Shown: in pieces, positions 36,412-45,895 of the stretch
Position numbering within the stretch: the stretch's first letter is position 1
Layout of the letters: each line of letters begins with the position of its first letter
Source: Anderseniella sp.
GTDB taxonomy: Bacteria > Pseudomonadota > Alphaproteobacteria > Rhizobiales > Aestuariivirgaceae
Direction of reading: 5' to 3'
DNA length: 64,000 bases
NCBI GenBank assembly: GCA_028289645.1
Contig: JANQOK010000015.1
Location: forward strand, 1-64,000
Made by a program: the position numbers and the translations under genes
The notes under the pieces: model-generated
What the model was told of the DNA's origin: nothing
Seen by the model: the letters and a program-made list of their open reading frames with translations, nothing else
The model's database searches: none

Positions 36412-37020
36412 ATGAACAGAAACGCCATTTTTGCCTCTCTGGTGGTCCTCACCGCATTTGCCTCGCCTGCCCAGGCGGCGAATTCGGCAACAATCACCAC
36501 TGATCTCAATCTTCGCGCAGGACCGTCGACCCAGTATCCCGTTGTGACCACAATACCGGGATCGAGTTCGGTGCGGATCTACGGATGCAATTCCAGCGCG
36601 TCCTGGTGCGACATCTCATATAGCGGCCACCGGGGCTGGGCATCCGCCAACTATATCGCTGTCTCCAGCGGCGGCACGGCCGTCATCGTGACACCCACCG
36701 CTTTCCGCGCGGTCGGCCTTCCTGTTGTCACTTATAACCAGGTCTATTGGAACACCCATTACAAGTCCTATTCCTGGTATGGCTCGGGCCCCAACTACTA
36801 CAGCCGCGGCAGGGCAGGATGTGTCGGAAGCGCCTGCGGCGCCAGGCAGACAGCGACCGGCGCCTACGGCGGCAGCGCTGCGCGAAGCGGTGGCTGCTAC
36901 AATGGCAAGTGCGCCGGCACAAAGAGGGTGACCGGCCCGGCCGGGCGCACATACCGCAAATCCGGCGGCTGCAATGCGAACACCGGGAACTGCCGGATAC
37001 GGCGGTCATACCGTCGATGA
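36412..37020 (+). CDS. Exported SH3-domain protein with Cys-pair repeats
   Basis: A 202-aa secreted protein. Signal peptide MNRNAIFASLVVLTAFASPAQA is followed by a bacterial SH3 (SH3_3) domain at about 25-85 (TDLNLRAGPSTQYPVVTTIPG ... GHRGWASANYI). Its C-terminal 75 residues are Gly/Arg/Ser-rich with three short Cys pairs: GCVGSAC, GCYNGKC and GCNANTGNC. SH3_3 domains usually bind peptidoglycan. The Cys-pair tail is unusual, and no enzymatic domain is seen. AGGAGTATCTACA precedes the ATG. Confidence 0.82.
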   Translation: MNRNAIFASLVVLTAFASPAQAANSATITTDLNLRAGPSTQYPVVTTIPGSSSVRIYGCNSSASWCDISYSGHRGWASANYIAVSSGGTAVIVTPTAFRAVGLPVVTYNQVYWNTHYKSYSWYGSGPNYYSRGRAGCVGSACGARQTATGAYGGSAARSGGCYNGKCAGTKRVTGPAGRTYRKSGGCNANTGNCRIRRSYRR

Positions 37021-37076
37021 CTGGAACGGCACAGCCCCTGCTGACCCTATCACGCTAGAGGGCTGTTGCGCGGGCG

Positions 37077-37101
37077 CCGACCGCAATGGCGGTTCGGTCG
37101 G
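37077..37101 (+). terminator. Hairpin after the SH3-domain gene
   Basis: CCGACCG (37077-37083) pairs with CGGTCGG (37095-37101) and is followed by GGCTTCTTGC. The T run is poor, so this is only a probable terminator 57 bp past the stop. Confidence 0.5.
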
Positions 37102-37172
37102 GGCTTCTTGCAAATGCACCGGTTGCCGGCTTGATTCATCTGCCAACCGGCCTACCCCCGCGGTGCATTGCC

Positions 37173-37252
37173 GGAGCAACATGACCTTTAACGAGGTCAT
37201 GTTGCTCTAACACTTTGCCGGCGATCCTGCTAATGATCCTAACTGATCAGGT
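37173..37252. repeat. Palindromic intergenic repeat, copy C (partial)
   Basis: GGAGCAACATGACCT and AGGTCATGTTGCTCT (37173-37187 with 37194-37208) form a nearly perfect 15-bp stem. TAACACTTTGCCGGCGATC and ACTGATCAGG follow. The layout GGAGC-palindrome-GTTGCTC-(T/C)A(A/G)CACTT-CGATC matches copy B, but the second hairpin is degenerate. It lies in the leader of the rhomboid gene. Confidence 0.65.
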
Positions 37253-37285
37253 TCGAATCGTACTTAGCCGGCGAAGGTCCATCAC

Positions 37286-37975
37286 ATGTTTCTGCCCCTG
37301 CATGACAACACGCCCCTGACAGTCATCCGCTTCCAGTTCGTGACCGGCGCGCTGATCGTGGCCAATGTTGGTGTGTTTCTGATGATGCAGTATGGCAATC
37401 TCGGCATGAGCCAGCTTGCCTTTGCAACATCTCTCGGCCTGGTGCCGGGCGAAATCGGCGATCTGTCGTTCAGTGAAATCTCGCTGGCCGATATTCCCGA
37501 ACCGCTGACGCTGATCACCTACACGTTCATTCATGGCGGCTGGATGCATCTCCTTGCAAACATGGCGTTCCTGTGGGTTTTTGCCGACAATGTGGAAGAC
37601 GCGTTCGGGCATGTCGGTTTCCTGGTGCTTTACTTCGTCTGCGGCATCGTTGCGGCCAGCGCCCATGTCATCGCCAATCCGGACTCAACCGCACCTCTGG
37701 TCGGCGCCTCCGGTGCCGTTTCCGGCATCTTGGGGGCCTACCTGGTGCTCTATCCCAGGGCTCGGGTGTGGGTCTTGCTGTTCATGAAGGTGCCGCTGCG
37801 TATATCCGCCGGCTGGGCGCTGGCGGCCTGGATCGGATTTCAGTTCCTGTCGCTCTATCTGGATAACTCCAAGGGCGAGGTCATTGTGGCCTGGTGGGCA
37901 CACATTGGCGGATTTGCAGCGGGTTTTCTTGTCACCGCGCTGTTCCGGAGCACCCTGGGAACAAGAGCAGCCTGA
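37286..37975 (+). CDS. Rhomboid-family intramembrane serine protease
   Basis: The 229-aa protein has six membrane segments. The catalytic serine is in GASGAVSGILGAYLV near residue 142 and the catalytic histidine in WWAHIGGFAAGFLV near 203. TYTFIHGGWMHLLANMAFLWVFADNVED near residue 75 is the usual loop-1/helix-2 block. All key residues are present, so it should be active. Substrates are unknown. Confidence 0.94.
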   Translation: MFLPLHDNTPLTVIRFQFVTGALIVANVGVFLMMQYGNLGMSQLAFATSLGLVPGEIGDLSFSEISLADIPEPLTLITYTFIHGGWMHLLANMAFLWVFADNVEDAFGHVGFLVLYFVCGIVAASAHVIANPDSTAPLVGASGAVSGILGAYLVLYPRARVWVLLFMKVPLRISAGWALAAWIGFQFLSLYLDNSKGEVIVAWWAHIGGFAAGFLVTALFRSTLGTRAA

Positions 37976-38182
37976 CGCGGGCTTCAGGTCAGGCCAATTA
38001 TGCCGAAAAATTGTGACCAGAGGTCGCAATTGACCCCAAATTGACGAATATCGCATTGACGGACCCGGCAACTCGACCATAGGGTCCCGCCCACGCCTCG
38101 CAAAATTTTGCGTGTGGCGACTGATTGCACGGGCGCTACCCGACTGGGCAGCTGTTCCCACTAACGAGAGAGATTGCCTCAA

Positions 38183-38932
38183 ATGAAAGTACTGGTCGCT
38201 GTCAAGCGGGTGGTTGACTACAATGTCAAGATCCGCGTCAAGGCCGATGGTTCGGGTGTCGAACTGGCCAATGTCAAGATGTCGATGAACCCCTTCGACG
38301 AAATCGCCGTCGAAGAAGCGCTTCGCCTCAAGGAAGCCGGCACCGCAAGCGAAGTGATCGCCGTGTCGGTCGGCCCTCAGCAGGCCCAGGAAACCATCCG
38401 CACCGCACTTGCAATGGGTGCCGACCGCGGCATTCTGGTCAAGCATGACGAGTATGTCGAGCCGCTCGGTGTTGCCAAGCTGCTCAAGGCTGTCATTGAA
38501 GAGGAAAAACCTGACCTGGTTATCCTCGGCAAGCAGGCCATTGACGACGATTGCAACCAGACCGGCCAGATGCTGTCGGCGCTGATGGGCTGGTCACAGG
38601 CCACATTCGCCTCGAAGATCGAACTGAACGGCGACAGCGCGGATGTCACCCGCGAAATCGACGGCGGTCTGCAGACCATAAAGGTCAAGATGCCGATGAT
38701 CGTCACCACCGATCTGCGCCTAAACCAGCCGCGTTACGCATCGTTGCCGAACATCATGAAGGCCAAGAAGAAGCCGCTTGATGAAAAGGTCGCCGCAGAC
38801 ATGGGCGTTGATCTGGCACCGAAACTGAAAGTTGTAACCACCGTTGAACCACCGGCACGCCAGGGCGGCAAGAAAGTGGCATCGGTTGCCGAGCTTGTCG
38901 ATAAGCTCAAGAACGAAGCAGGAGTTATCTGA
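38183..38932 (+). CDS. etfB: Electron transfer flavoprotein beta subunit
   Basis: EtfB with EtfA takes electrons from acyl-CoA and other dehydrogenases to ETF:ubiquinone oxidoreductase. It starts [19 protein letters not shown] (ATG 38183; the track's 38174 is an upstream TTG), 249 aa. The signature VNLARxxx-type loop appears as [24 protein letters not shown], with [15 protein letters not shown] near residue 120, which contacts AMP. The gap to etfA is 2 bp. Confidence 0.95.
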   Translation: MKVLVAVKRVVDYNVKIRVKADGSGVELANVKMSMNPFDEIAVEEALRLKEAGTASEVIAVSVGPQQAQETIRTALAMGADRGILVKHDEYVEPLGVAKLLKAVIEEEKPDLVILGKQAIDDDCNQTGQMLSALMGWSQATFASKIELNGDSADVTREIDGGLQTIKVKMPMIVTTDLRLNQPRYASLPNIMKAKKKPLDEKVAADMGVDLAPKLKVVTTVEPPARQGGKKVASVAELVDKLKNEAGVI

Positions 38933-38934
38933 TC

Positions 38935-39876
38935 ATGGCCATTCTCCTCATTGCCGAGCACGACAATGCCGGCCTCAAGGACGCGACCCACAAGGCACTG
39001 ACCGCCGCCGCGCAGATGGGCGGTGACATCAATGTGCTGGTGGCAGGACACAATGCAGACGGCGCTGCCAAGGAAGCCGCCGGCCTGGACGGTGTGAAGA
39101 AGGTTCTGCATTGCGACGACGCAATGTTTGAGCGCCCGCTGGCCGAACCAATGGCGGCGCTCATCGTCGGCCTGATGTCGGACCACGACGCCATGGTCGC
39201 GCCCGCAACAACCAGCGGCAAGAACATTTCTCCGCGGGTTGCGGCCCTGCTCGACGAAATGCAGGTGTCCGGTATCACCGCGGTGAACAGCGCCGATACC
39301 TTTGAACGCCCGATCTACGCAGGCAACGCGGTCCAGACCGTGCAAGCGACAGGTGCCAAGAAAATCATCACCGTCCTGACTGCTTCGTTTGATGCGGCCG
39401 GCACCGGCGGCTCCGCATCCATCGAAAAGGTCGATGCGCCTGCCGACCCGGGCCTGACCTCCTATGTCAGTGAGAACCTGTCCAAGTCCGACCGGCCGGA
39501 ACTGACATCCGCCGGCATCATCGTGTCCGGCGGACGCGGCATGCAAAACGGCGAAAACTTCGCCATGCTGGAAAAGGTCGCCGACAAGCTTAATGCCGCC
39601 GTCGGCGCATCACGCGCCGCAGTTGATGCCGGTTATGTGCCGAACGATTACCAGGTCGGCCAGACCGGCAAGGTGGTAGCCCCGGATCTGTACATCGCCG
39701 TAGGTATCTCCGGCGCCATTCAGCACCTTGCCGGCATGAAGGACTCGAAGGTCATCGTGGCCATCAACAAGGACGAGGAGGCGCCGATCTTCCAGGTGGC
39801 GGACTACGGCCTGGTCGCTGATCTGTTTGATGCCGTGCCGGCCTTCGACGAAGAACTCACGAAAGCCGGATACTGA
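38935..39876 (+). CDS. etfA: Electron transfer flavoprotein alpha subunit
   Basis: EtfA is the FAD-binding subunit, 313 aa. The C-terminal FAD motif runs [12 protein letters not shown] (near 198), then [40 protein letters not shown] and [20 protein letters not shown]. All parts are intact. The start follows etfB after 2 bp, so the two are coupled. A terminator follows, separating the pair from the hydroxyacyl-CoA dehydrogenase. Confidence 0.96.
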   Translation: MAILLIAEHDNAGLKDATHKALTAAAQMGGDINVLVAGHNADGAAKEAAGLDGVKKVLHCDDAMFERPLAEPMAALIVGLMSDHDAMVAPATTSGKNISPRVAALLDEMQVSGITAVNSADTFERPIYAGNAVQTVQATGAKKIITVLTASFDAAGTGGSASIEKVDAPADPGLTSYVSENLSKSDRPELTSAGIIVSGGRGMQNGENFAMLEKVADKLNAAVGASRAAVDAGYVPNDYQVGQTGKVVAPDLYIAVGISGAIQHLAGMKDSKVIVAINKDEEAPIFQVADYGLVADLFDAVPAFDEELTKAGY

Positions 39877-39917
39877 CCGGCAAACCGGGGCCGAAAAGGT
39901 CTCAAAAATCCCATGCC

Positions 39918-39949
39918 AACCCGTCTGACGGAAACGTCAGGCGGGTTTT
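39918..39949 (+). terminator. Terminator after etfA
   Basis: AACCCGTCTGACG (39918-39930) pairs with CGTCAGGCGGGTT (39935-39947, one G-T pair) around GAAA and is followed by TTATATT. Good stem, moderate T run. Confidence 0.8.
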
Positions 39950-40036
39950 ATATTGCAGTGCGATAAACTCTCTTGCCGCGCGGCAGCACCCGCGATAGGC
40001 TCCAGAACTTCGCGGTATGAAAAGACACAGAAGAAT

Positions 40037-40912
40037 ATGACGATCAAGAAAATCGGGGTTATCGGTGCGGGTCAGATGGGATCGGGCATCGCACATGTAT
40101 GCGCGCTGTCCGGCTATGATGTGGGTCTGTACGATATATCGACGGAAAAGATCGAAGAAGGCCTTGCGACCATAAATGGCAACATGGCCCGGCAGGTCAA
40201 ATCGGAAAAGATTACCGAGGCCGACCGCAAAACCGCGCTTGAACGGATTTCGCCGTACAACAGTTTCGATCAATTTGCCGATGTCGACCTGGTTATCGAA
40301 TCCGCAGTTGAGGATGAAGATGTAAAGCGCAAGATTTTCAATGAGCTTTGCCCGCACCTGAAGCCGGAAGCCCTGATCGGCTCCAATACGTCGTCGATCT
40401 CCATAACCCGGCTGGCTGCCGGAACCGACCGGCCGGAACGGTTCATGGGTATCCATTTCATGAACCCTGTGCCGGTGATGGAACTGGTGGAGCTCATTCG
40501 CGGCATTGCCACCGTCGACGAGATTTTCCAGGAGGTGCGTGAGTTTGTTGGCACCATGGGCAAATCTGTGGCGGTTGCAGAAGACTTCCCCGCATTCATC
40601 GTGAACCGGGTCTTGCTGCCCATGATCAATGAGGCCGTCTACACGCTGTACGAAGGTGTCGGGTCTGTTGAAGCCATCGACAAGGCCATGAAACTGGGTG
40701 CAAATCACCCAATGGGACCGCTGGAACTGGCCGATTTCATCGGACTTGATACCTGCCTGTCCATCATGCAGGTACTGTTTGACGGACTTGCCGACAGCAA
40801 GTACCGGCCGTGCCCGTTACTGGTCAAATATGTCGAGGCTGGATGGCTTGGCCGCAAAACCAATCGTGGATTCTACGACTATCGCGGCGAGACGCCCGTG
40901 CCGACCAGATGA
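40037..40912 (+). CDS. 3-hydroxybutyryl-CoA dehydrogenase
   Basis: The 291-aa enzyme oxidises (S)-3-hydroxyacyl-CoA with NAD. The NAD-binding motif is [17 protein letters not shown] at residue 6. The catalytic histidine is in [13 protein letters not shown] near residue 137, and [11 protein letters not shown] near residue 190 begins the C-terminal domain, with [22 protein letters not shown] after it. Length equals single-domain Hbd. ATG 40037 is preferred over the track's 39953, which reads through the terminator region. Placement after etfBA fits fatty-acid or polyhydroxybutyrate metabolism. Confidence 0.95.
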   Translation: MTIKKIGVIGAGQMGSGIAHVCALSGYDVGLYDISTEKIEEGLATINGNMARQVKSEKITEADRKTALERISPYNSFDQFADVDLVIESAVEDEDVKRKIFNELCPHLKPEALIGSNTSSISITRLAAGTDRPERFMGIHFMNPVPVMELVELIRGIATVDEIFQEVREFVGTMGKSVAVAEDFPAFIVNRVLLPMINEAVYTLYEGVGSVEAIDKAMKLGANHPMGPLELADFIGLDTCLSIMQVLFDGLADSKYRPCPLLVKYVEAGWLGRKTNRGFYDYRGETPVPTR

Positions 40913-40977
40913 CGAATTGCCCATGAGGCAGTTTTGTGGTCAACTGATGCTGAGGGATTTGGTACGGGGGTACATTT

Positions 40978-41613
40978 ATGTCTGAAGAAGCGACATCCGG
41001 CCGCGGTATTGCCGGTCTTGTGGGGGCATTGGGATGGCTGGCCGTGCTTGGTGGCGGAGGTCTTGTCGGTTACGGCATCTACCTGTTGACGCAGAGTGAT
41101 TTCGGCATCGCCGCCGGCGGACCCTTGCTGGCGGGCGGCGCGGCAACCCTGACACTCGGCCTGCTGTGCGTGATCAGCGCAACCATGGCCAGGGCGATGA
41201 TCACCACGGCCAACAATACCGCAAGGCTGCTGGACAGCAGCGCAACTGCCGGCAGCGCATTGGTGGTTGCTTCAACCGGCGATGGCGATCTGCCGCCGAT
41301 GAAACCGGCAGCACCGGCAGAAGAAGACACTGCGGCGCCGGAGCCTGGCAGCGCCGCCAACGAGAGCACCGGCGCAGACGAAGCTCCGGAGCAGGAACCG
41401 TTTCAGCCCGCCCCCTATGCGCCGCCGCCGCCAATCGTGCCGGACACGACTGACCCGCGCAGCTGGCCACTTGCCATTGACGAATTCAACATCGACGGGC
41501 ACCTGGCAATGACGCTGGAAGACGGCTCCATCGCAGTGGAAACCCCTGTCGGCTGGCGCCGCCTGCCAAACCTGGACACGGCACGGAGCTGGCTCGCGCA
41601 GCAGCCCCGCTGA
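40978..41613 (+). CDS. Two-helix membrane protein with acidic Pro-rich segment, unknown
   Basis: The 211-aa protein has two hydrophobic segments (about residues 18-38 and 46-72). An Ala/Pro/Glu-rich linker spans about 95-150. A folded-looking C-terminal segment of about 50 residues follows (PLAIDEFNIDGHLAMTLEDGSIAVETPVGWRRLPNLDTARSWL). I do not recognise a family. It is 65 bp after hbd and convergent with tlpA. Confidence 0.7.
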   Translation: MSEEATSGRGIAGLVGALGWLAVLGGGGLVGYGIYLLTQSDFGIAAGGPLLAGGAATLTLGLLCVISATMARAMITTANNTARLLDSSATAGSALVVASTGDGDLPPMKPAAPAEEDTAAPEPGSAANESTGADEAPEQEPFQPAPYAPPPPIVPDTTDPRSWPLAIDEFNIDGHLAMTLEDGSIAVETPVGWRRLPNLDTARSWLAQQPR

Positions 41614-41643
41614 AGCGGCCTTCTGGCAACGCTGCCGAAGCGC

Positions 41644-42324
41644 TCAGGACTGCGGGTTTTCCGCTATTGCCGCTTCTATCAGCCGCTTGGCTTCTTTGCC
41701 CGCCCAGTCAGCCGGGCCAAGCAGGCGGCCGATCTCACGGCCCTGACGGTCGACCAGCACTGTCAGGGGCAAGCCATAGGCACCCAGTTTTTTCATGGCC
41801 TTGGTGGTCTTGTCGACATAAAGAGCAAGATTGTCGGCCTTGATCTCTTTCAGGAATGCAGCCGAGGCATCGGCGCCTTTAAGATCGACGCTGAGCGCCA
41901 CAACTTCAAACTGCTCGCCGCCGTACAGTTCCTGCAACTTGGCCAGATGCGGCATTTCTGCGCGGCAAGGACCACACCAGGTCGCCCACAGGTTGACCAG
42001 TGCAACCCGGCCTTTCCAGTTGCTCATGTCGATTGTCTCACCGGCGGCATTCTTGAAATCGCCGGTCACAACCTCCGGCCGGTCCTGTTTGAACACAAAA
42101 GCGGCCATCGCGCCGGAAGACAGCGATTTGTCCAGTTTCGCAACCGTGCCGTCCGAAACGGCAGGCGCAGTCACCGCAGCCACGCTCTGGGCAACCTCTT
42201 CATTGCCATTGCTGCCCAACATCGCGTAAACCCCGACCACGGCAACGCCAAGACCGGCAGCAACGATGCCAAGCATCTTGTTGCGGGATGATGATGGTTG
42301 CGGCTTCTGGCTGTCACTGGTCAT
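41644..42324 (-). CDS. tlpA: TlpA-family thiol:disulfide interchange protein
   Basis: A membrane-anchored periplasmic thioredoxin. N-terminal anchor at about residues 16-36 (KMLGIVAAGLGVAVVGVYAML), then a thioredoxin fold with WATWCGPCRAEMPHL near residue 125 (CXXC intact) and the cis-Pro region YGLPLTVLVDRQG. TlpA-type proteins reduce apo-cytochrome c or copper-chaperone cysteines. The start MTSDSQKPQ (42322-42324) avoids an extension into argH. It is divergent from argH with 52 bp between starts, a conserved alphaproteobacterial layout. Confidence 0.9.
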   Translation of the reverse strand: MTSDSQKPQPSSSRNKMLGIVAAGLGVAVVGVYAMLGSNGNEEVAQSVAAVTAPAVSDGTVAKLDKSLSSGAMAAFVFKQDRPEVVTGDFKNAAGETIDMSNWKGRVALVNLWATWCGPCRAEMPHLAKLQELYGGEQFEVVALSVDLKGADASAAFLKEIKADNLALYVDKTTKAMKKLGAYGLPLTVLVDRQGREIGRLLGPADWAGKEAKRLIEAAIAENPQS

Positions 42325-42376
42325 GGTATTTCCGGGCTCTGGGTTCTTGAACATGCAAACTGATGGCAGGTCATAG

Positions 42377-43756
42377 ATGACAAATAAGATGTGGGGCGGC
42401 AGGTTCAACACCGGTCCCGATGAGATAATGGAAAAGATCAATGCCTCGATCAGCTTTGATCAGCGTCTTTTTGCACAGGATATCGCAGGATCGATAGCCC
42501 ATGCCACCATGTTGGGGGAATGCGGCATCATTGCCAAATCAGATGTCCGTGACATCGTGCGCGGCCTCAAGGCCATCGGCGACGATATCGATGTCGGCCG
42601 GTTCACGTTTTCCGCTGCCCTGGAAGACATTCACATGAACATTGAAGCCGCGCTGAAAGACCGTATCGGCGACGCCGCCGGCAGGCTGCACACAGCGCGC
42701 TCGCGCAATGATCAGGTTGCGACGGATTTCAAACTTTATGTGCGTGATTGCCTGGACATGTTTGATCGGCAACTATCCGGCCTGCAGCGCGAGCTGGCCA
42801 CCAAGGCTTTGGCACATGCAGACGCGGTGATGCCGGGTTTCACCCACCTGCAGACGGCGCAGCCGGTCACCTTCGGTCATCACCTTCTGGCCTACGTGGA
42901 AATGATTGCCCGTGACCGCTCACGGTTTGCCGACGCCCGCAAGCGGCTCAACGAATGCCCGCTCGGAACAGCCGCGCTTGCTGGCACATCGTTTGCCATT
43001 GACCGCACCATGACCGCCAATGCGCTCGGGTTCGACCGCCCGACACGCAACTCGCTGGACAGTGTGGCAGACCGGGATTTCGTGCTGGAAACACTTGCTG
43101 CGGCGTCGATCTGCGCCATGCACCTGTCGCGGTTTGCCGAAGAGCTGGTAATCTGGTCAACGCCGCAATTCGGATTTATCCGCCTGTCCGACCGGTTCAC
43201 CACCGGCTCGTCAATCATGCCGCAAAAGAAAAACCCGGATGCCGCCGAGCTGATACGCGCCAAACCGGGCCGCATTCTGGGGGCGTTCACCGGTCTTCTG
43301 CTGGTCATGAAGGGATTGCCGCTTGCCTATTCCAAAGACATGCAGGAGGACAAGGAACCGGCGTTTGACGCCATTGACGCCATGTCGCTGGCAATTTCGG
43401 CGATGACCGGGATGGCAGCCGACATGGAACCGGTCACCGACAGGATGGCCGCCGCTGCCGGCGCCGGATACTCAACTGCGACCGATCTGGCCGACTGGCT
43501 GGTGCGGGTTCTTGCCATGCCATTCCGCGACGCCCACCATGTCACCGGTTCGCTGGTGGCCATGGCGGAGAACCAGGGCGTGGAACTGGACGCGCTCAGT
43601 CTGGACGACATGCAAGGCGTTGAGCCGCGCATAACCTCAGACGTATTCAAGGTTCTGACGCCAGGCGCATCCGCCGCCTCACGCCGGAGTTTCGGCGGCA
43701 CCGCCCCTGTCAACGTGAAACGCGAGGCCAGGCGCTGGTTGAAGAACCTGGCCTGA
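42377..43756 (+). CDS. argH: Argininosuccinate lyase
   Basis: ArgH splits argininosuccinate to arginine and fumarate. The 459-aa protein starts [24 protein letters not shown]. The substrate loop is [17 protein letters not shown] near residue 105, and [19 protein letters not shown] near 275 is the fumarase-superfamily signature with the catalytic serine. Length is normal. lptM and lysA usually follow directly in this class; here two other genes intervene. Confidence 0.97.
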   Translation: MTNKMWGGRFNTGPDEIMEKINASISFDQRLFAQDIAGSIAHATMLGECGIIAKSDVRDIVRGLKAIGDDIDVGRFTFSAALEDIHMNIEAALKDRIGDAAGRLHTARSRNDQVATDFKLYVRDCLDMFDRQLSGLQRELATKALAHADAVMPGFTHLQTAQPVTFGHHLLAYVEMIARDRSRFADARKRLNECPLGTAALAGTSFAIDRTMTANALGFDRPTRNSLDSVADRDFVLETLAAASICAMHLSRFAEELVIWSTPQFGFIRLSDRFTTGSSIMPQKKNPDAAELIRAKPGRILGAFTGLLLVMKGLPLAYSKDMQEDKEPAFDAIDAMSLAISAMTGMAADMEPVTDRMAAAAGAGYSTATDLADWLVRVLAMPFRDAHHVTGSLVAMAENQGVELDALSLDDMQGVEPRITSDVFKVLTPGASAASRRSFGGTAPVNVKREARRWLKNLA

Positions 43757-43779
43757 TCACGAGGCCGTATCGTCACCGG

Positions 43780-44697
43780 TCAAGCGGCAGGACCATTGCC
43801 CAGTTCAAGCAGGACGATCTCGGGCGGTGAGCCAAGTCTTACCGGCGCAATCGAGCAACCAAGCCCGCCCGAGACGATCAGGTGCCGACCGTTCTCCACC
43901 ACATGCCCGTAGGCATACCGGTTCTTGTACCGGGACGGCACCACCGGCGAATATCCGAAAAGCCGGATCTGTCCACCATGGGTGTGACCGGACAAGGTCA
44001 GCGAGACACGGTGCGGAATGCGGGGAAAGATATCCGGCTCATGCGCCATCAGCAACACTGGTGCTGTGTCGGTTATCTTGGCGAGAGTGCCATCGAGATC
44101 ATCCATTCCCTGCCAGTTGCGCCGGCCATATCTCCTGTGCGGCCGCAAGGCCAGCTGATCGCCCAGGCCGGCGACCCAGAATGCCCTGTCATCCTTGATC
44201 AGCCTGACGGCATCGTTTTCCAGAACCGGTATTCCTTCTCTTTGCAGGGCCAACTGGCCAAACGTGGGTCCGTGCCCGGCCTGTTGGGCGGTTTTGTCCT
44301 CCCACCAGTCGTGATTGCCGAGGATCGAGTAAACGCCTAATGAGGCTTCAAGCTTTCCCAGCGCCGGGCCCCAGTCCGCGGAGTGCACATGATCGGTCAC
44401 CAGGGTCATGCCGGAACTGTAGTCGCCCAGCAGCAGGGTCACGTCCGGCTTGAGATCATTGGTCTGCGCCACGATCTCCTCAATGCGTTCAAGCGTCATC
44501 CAGGGTTTGCAGGCGTGAATATCGGCAATCACCGCAACCCGCAGGTTCAGGCCGGTGCTCCAGTTCGGCGGCGCTATCCTGTAGGTGGTCAGCCGCAGCC
44601 GGTACAGTGGTTCTATGGCAAACGCATAGGTGCTCAAAGCTGCCGATGCGATGAAGCCGCCGCCCATGAAGCTGAGGAATTGCCGCCGTGAAATCAT
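43780..44697 (-). CDS. Calcineurin-like metallophosphoesterase with RR-type signal
   Basis: A 305-aa YaeI-like phosphodiesterase. The N terminus SRRQFLSFMGGGFIASAALSTYAFA looks like a Tat or signal-anchor sequence. Metal-binding motifs are AVIADIHACKPW near residue 55, LLGDYSSG near 90, GNHDWWED near 125 and SGHTHGGQIRLFG near 235. Family members act on lipids or nucleotides in the envelope. It is convergent with argH, inserted between argH and the lptM-lysA pair. Confidence 0.88.
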   Translation of the reverse strand: MISRRQFLSFMGGGFIASAALSTYAFAIEPLYRLRLTTYRIAPPNWSTGLNLRVAVIADIHACKPWMTLERIEEIVAQTNDLKPDVTLLLGDYSSGMTLVTDHVHSADWGPALGKLEASLGVYSILGNHDWWEDKTAQQAGHGPTFGQLALQREGIPVLENDAVRLIKDDRAFWVAGLGDQLALRPHRRYGRRNWQGMDDLDGTLAKITDTAPVLLMAHEPDIFPRIPHRVSLTLSGHTHGGQIRLFGYSPVVPSRYKNRYAYGHVVENGRHLIVSGGLGCSIAPVRLGSPPEIVLLELGNGPAA

Positions 44698-44877
44698 TTT
44701 GAAAATCCAAACAACCTCAATTGCCCGTTATCACCAAGATATCATCAATGGCGGGTTTTCAAACCTGCTCACTACGATGGATGTTTGGCCGCACTGCGCA
44801 TGAATTGCATAGCGGAGCGTTAATGACTAAGTGATTGGGGCCGAGCAACGAGTTTTTGGCCGGGAGAGAGGTAACGC

Positions 44878-45504
44878 ATGCGCTGGCTGGTAATCTATCT
44901 GCTGCTGATCGCCATAATCTGGCTGTTCGTCACCAACAGAATGTGGCGGCGGGGGTTGCTGGCGTTCGCTACCATCGTGTTCGGTGTGTTCATGCTGATC
45001 TTCACGCTGACCCAGCGCGAAATCGAAGCCGACATAAAGACCGCCGACCGGTTTTCCGAGGTTCGCCGCCAGGAGACCGTGACATTCACGGCGGTGAAGA
45101 AAACCGACATTGCCATTGGCCAAACAAGCCTGACCAATCCGAACCGGACGGTCTTTGACAGCGCCGGCAGGGAACGCGTTGAACCTGATCTGTTCAGATG
45201 GCAATTGCAGACAATGCTGACCAACCGCTCCACCGAATTCACCGTCGCCAGCGTCACGTTGCGGGTAACTCTGTTTTCCTGCCCAGTGTTTTATGATGTG
45301 GAACAGGCGGATGTTGATCCTGGCAAGCTCAACGCCAACTGCACCGTCATCGGCACGCGCACCGTCGGCTTTGACCCATTGGACCTGAAGCCCTCCGGCA
45401 GCTATCAGGGCGACCAGATTGTCACCTTCCCCAATCAGCCGGAACCGCGAAACCCGCGGTACTGGATTGAAGTGCAGACAGTCACCGCCAAACGGGGCGA
45501 ATAA
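44878..45504 (+). CDS. N-terminally anchored envelope protein, unknown
   Basis: The 208-aa protein has two hydrophobic segments at residues 2-18 and 27-46. A periplasmic-looking domain of about 150 residues follows with two cysteines (LFSCPVF and NANCTVI). It could be a two-helix inner-membrane protein with a soluble C-terminal domain of beta character (TEFTVASVTLRVTLF). No family is recognised. AGAGAGG precedes the start. It is upstream of lptM by 115 bp. Confidence 0.7.
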   Translation: MRWLVIYLLLIAIIWLFVTNRMWRRGLLAFATIVFGVFMLIFTLTQREIEADIKTADRFSEVRRQETVTFTAVKKTDIAIGQTSLTNPNRTVFDSAGRERVEPDLFRWQLQTMLTNRSTEFTVASVTLRVTLFSCPVFYDVEQADVDPGKLNANCTVIGTRTVGFDPLDLKPSGSYQGDQIVTFPNQPEPRNPRYWIEVQTVTAKRGE

Positions 45505-45619
45505 CAGCCAAGGAAATAGTTGCCTGCTTTGGCGTGCGGTGCAGATTGCCACTTTGCCTGCGGCCCCGGTTTAGGGTACAACATGTCAACTGATAGAAGT
45601 GTTGTTTGGAATCGCACCT

Positions 45620-45769
45620 ATGGACCTGCGCAAACTTGTTGTTCTCGCCCTGCTGGCGTTGTCGCTGTCGGCTTGCGGTGTGCGTGGTCCCCTGGAACCG
45701 CCACCCGGCGCTGCGGCACCGGACCCCGATGACCCCGCTGCCATTGATCCGCTCATAAAACCGTACTGA
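45620..45769 (+). CDS. lptM: LptM/YifL-type small lipoprotein
   Basis: A 49-aa lipoprotein not in the ORF track because of its length. It begins MDLRKLVVLALLALSLSACG, a signal with lipobox LSAC and a glycine after the cysteine. A Pro/Ala/Asp-rich tail with GVRGPLEPPP follows, the hallmark of the LptM/YifL family. In E. coli LptM helps LptD disulphide maturation during outer-membrane LPS-translocon assembly. Its position before lysA matches the conserved argH-lptM-lysA order. The ATG is at 45620. Confidence 0.85.
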   Translation: MDLRKLVVLALLALSLSACGVRGPLEPPPGAAAPDPDDPAAIDPLIKPY

Positions 45770-45895
45770 GAGGCGACCCCGTCATTGCGTGGTCGTACGG
45801 CCACGGCAACCAGGATACGCATGCCCGCCAACACGCGTTCGGATGAACGCCCAATTGCCCGACACTCTTGATCCAGCAGTTACACTGATTGTCCC

